Positions 60,211 through 64,000 of a stretch of 64,000 bases of DNA are shown here, in pieces (positions within the stretch are counted from its first letter, which is position 1; every line of letters begins with the position of its first letter). The notes beneath the pieces are model-generated. The model had not been told where the DNA came from, searched no databases, and worked only from the letters and a program-made list of their open reading frames with translations. This stretch comes from Gamarada debralockiae (lineage: Eukaryota; Ascomycota; Leotiomycetes; Helotiales; Hyphodiscaceae): NCBI GenBank assembly GCA_002803225.1, contig NXFV01001733.1, positions 62,001-126,000 on the forward strand, read 5' to 3'. A program made the translations under genes and the position numbers.

Positions 60211-61121
60211 ATGGCATCTTTCCTTTACCGGCATATCTTGCGTCCGACGTAAGTGCTGCCTTTCCCCGTCACTCTTTTGACTTGTTGTTCACGGTCTCAA
60301 GAATTCCCTTGTTCAGAGTTCGAGGGAGCCACTCTCGATCAAGATTTCTATCGTCTCCATTCGTTAGATTGAACCTGCAAAGTCGGTCAGCCATGGCTCT
60401 CACCCCATCCACTCCTTTGGACTCTGAGTGTGTCACCCTTACTCGCCCTCCCACCAAACTGGAGAGTACTGCCACCGTTCAATTGTCTCCCCCAAGCCTC
60501 GATGCAGGCAATGAGAACTTCCTCGTCGTCTCTCCATATGATGAACTGCCACATCTCTTGGATTTGCGTACCCTGGACACGGCAAACCGACTTCTCGCCA
60601 AAGCCCTCGTCGAATTGAAGTGCTTACGAGACGATTACGCCACTGCTCCCTACGTCGAAACCTTCAACTGGTCTGAGGTCATCCAATCCGTCAATGACCT
60701 GGCTTCTCGTTCCGGGTTCACATGGAAGGAACAGGCTTTCTACATCGTTGTCTTCCGATCTCAAATTCCACCAACCACCGTCTACGCTGACCTCGGAGTT
60801 CTTGACAAGGCTGCACATGCGGAGGCAACCAAGAGCGGAGGATTCCTCAAGTAAGTCAAGCTTGCGCTTCTTCCAAACGAAAAACTGCTGATCCATGATT
60901 TCCGTAGGTATTGGTTTGGATCACCTGATCAGGATGGACGGAACTTGGCAACCTGCGTTTGGCGAAACCAGGAGGATGCTAAGATTGGAAGTGTTGGGGA
61001 GGCTCATCGACGTGCTGCTGGTGCTACGAGATTCCTCTATACTGAATGGAGAATTGAACGCCTCAAGCTTCTCATCAAGGATGCCGCTGCGGATTGGGAG
61101 ATCACTAAGTGGGTTGACTAA
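60211..61121 (+). CDS. UPF0643-family protein
   Basis: Three exons (60211-60248, 60317-60850, 60908-61121) join in frame to 261 aa. The core reads FLVVSPYDELPHLLDLRTLD, FTWKEQAFYIVVFRSQIPP and, across the last intron, YWFGSPDQDGRNLATCVWRN and ATRFLYTEWRIERLKLLIKD. This matches a fungal family of unknown function (UPF0643). The first exon and start of exon 2 add a basic, hydroxylated N-terminus (MASFLYRHILRP, SHSRSRFLSSPF), suggesting mitochondrial targeting. An alternative shorter start is the ATG at 60393. Confidence 0.8.
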
Positions 61122-61649
61122 AAAGGCTGCCAACTTGACGTTCTGAGTCTGTAATGGAGAACATTGGAGTTATGATGTTTTGACTTGCTTGTATTTGGCG
61201 GCATGGAGTTGCTGGAGCACGTGGAATAGATGGGAGCTGGAGGATAGATAGACTGCTTTGCTAGACAAAATAGAAGAGCTTCATTGCTCCAACTTTCAGC
61301 AAAAAAATTTCCTACAAGAGGTTTGATTTTATATGGAACACATGATCCGTCCCTGAGAGTAAAGTATGAGTGGACACTTTTACGTTTCATCACGTAGGCA
61401 ATGTTTTATTCACAAAGGATGAGCGACTCAAAAAAACCGCGGGGTAACGAGTAAAGGATGGCTGCGCTTTTGGTTGAGATTCCCGGCTACCGGAGTTCAT
61501 CCCACACAAACCTCGATTAATCTTCAAAAAGTTCGTGGCTTTGCGACGACGACCCGGGACCGCGCAACTATTCAACTTTGCATTCGTTTCGCATCTATTT
61601 CGAGTTCATCTCCAAGGTAACCAGATCATACATCTACACGGTACCCATC
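61122..61649. other. Intergenic, no gene seen
   Basis: 3' region of UPF0643 gene and promoter of eIF3h; nothing recognisable. Confidence 0.45.
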
Positions 61650-62854
61650 ATGGCGGACACGACCTTAAAGGAGGTTCCTTTGAACTCGGTGCAGGTTGAG
61701 GCACTGGTAAGAATAGTCTGCTCATCGCAAGGAGTTCTCGAGGCTAATGATATGTATAGGTGGTTATGAAGATTGTCAAGGCATGTGCTGCAGCCTTCCC
61801 AACGACTGCTACGGGATCTATTGTCGGCATGGACGTCAACGGAACCCTTCAAATCACCAACTCCTTCCCATTCCCCGCTCCAGACATTGCAGCCTCCGAC
61901 TCGCACCCAAACGATCATATGGCCGCTTCGAACATTGCTGCAGCAGCTCCTCGATCAAAAGCAAATGTCACATACCAAAACGAGATGATCAAGTATCTGC
62001 GAGAGGTAAATGTGGATGCAAACAACGTTGGATGGTACACGAGCGCAAATATGGGCAACTTTATCAATACCAGCTTGATCGAGAATCAGTACTACTACCA
62101 GAAGGAGATCAATGAGAGAACTGTTGCTTTGGTTCATGACGTTAGCAGAAGTTCCCAGGGTGCTTTGAGCCTGCGAGCCTTCAGATTATCTCCAACCTTT
62201 ATGGCTGCGTACAAGGAAAGCAAGTTCACCACAGAAAAGTAAGCAATAATACGAGAAGACACCTTGAACGTCTACTAACAGTTCAACAGCATGCAAAAGT
62301 CGAAGCTCACATACAAAGACATCTTGGTTGAATTACCGATCATTGTCCACAACTCCCATCTCCTAACCTCGTTCTTGCACCAACTTCCTGCCCCACCCGC
62401 TAAGACCGAACTCGAATTCCCTGCCAGTCTTGCAGATCTCACCAGAGAATCTCCCCAAATCCCTCTATACCCCAACCTCGAGTCTCTGGACCTTTCCATC
62501 GACCCATACCTTGAGAGAACTTGCGACATGCTGTTAGACAGTATCGAGACCCATTATACCGAACTCAACAACTACCAATATTTCCAAAGACAGCTGGCTC
62601 GTGAGCAAACCAAGGTTACGGCGTGGAAGACAAAGCGTGCTGCTGAGAATGCCCAACGAGCGACGCAGAAGTTGGCACCTCTACCGGAGGATGAGTGGGA
62701 GAGATTGTTCAAGCTTCCTACCGAGCCGAGCAGATTGGAGAGTATGTTGAATGCGAAGCAAGTGGATCAGTATTCAAGACAGGTGGATGGATTTACTGCT
62801 AGCATTACTGGTAAGATGTTCGCTGTTAAGAGCAATCTTTTGCCAGATTCTTAA
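61650..62854 (+). CDS. Translation initiation factor eIF3 subunit H
   Basis: Three exons (61650-61706, 61760-62238, 62290-62854) join in frame to 366 aa, close to the usual length. eIF3h is one of the two MPN-domain subunits of the eIF3 scaffold on the 40S ribosome. The MPN domain starts with [20 protein letters not shown], then [20 protein letters not shown] and [20 protein letters not shown]; the JAMM metal-binding residues are absent, as expected for this non-catalytic paralogue. The C-terminal half ([39 protein letters not shown]) is helical and typical of eIF3h. Confidence 0.95.

Positions 62855-64000
<1,146 letters not shown>

Overview
The window looks like a stretch of nuclear chromosome from a filamentous ascomycete. 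The reasons are many short GT-AG introns (mostly 43-75 nt), fungal-type gene content (HET-domain protein, fungal tripartite tRNA ligase, NDR kinase of the COT1 type, TIM54, UPF0643) and compact, alternately oriented genes. Leotiomycetes/Helotiales is my best guess, but this is inference from general resemblance, not from a search. Exon structures were read by hand from splice signals and frame continuity.

Layout. 1-15 kb: a homeobox regulator with a long leader (2877-4929), mitochondrial P5C dehydrogenase (5982-7833), a cytosolic-type GH5 glucanase (8552-10242), a HET-domain protein (10329-12570, minus), a bHLH factor (13287-14473) and a small serine hydrolase (15011-15979). 16-24 kb: an accessory, gene-poor block. 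It holds unrecognised exons, a BTB/POZ protein (17287-18090), a multi-stop relic, a wax-synthase-like fragment, a four-exon orphan gene, a small secreted protein and a 5'-truncated cytochrome P450.

24-31 kb: a tRNA-maturation neighbourhood. trm11 (minus) and an RPP40-like RNase P subunit (plus) share a 250-bp divergent promoter. An ankyrin protein follows, then the tRNA ligase trl1. 31-45 kb: a hemerythrin/HHE protein, a 106-aa conserved-looking protein, a SUZ-domain protein, nar1 (cytosolic Fe-S assembly), a four-helix membrane protein, an aldo-keto reductase, a C2H2 zinc-finger protein and a frame-broken CCCH zinc-finger gene.

43-64 kb: housekeeping genes, mostly in divergent pairs: tubulin cofactor E / SF3A2, cot1 kinase / tim54, NatA subunit naa15 / kynurenine formamidase, cid2-mix23 / mitochondrial carrier. 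They are followed by a UPF0643 protein, eIF3h and the 5' part of S-adenosylhomocysteine hydrolase, which runs off the right edge.

Functionally most genes are independent housekeeping units. The groupings worth noting are the tRNA cluster, the mitochondrial divergent pair at 57-59 kb and the degraded secondary-metabolism-like remnants at 19-24 kb. I saw no CRISPR array, rRNA or convincing tRNA gene.
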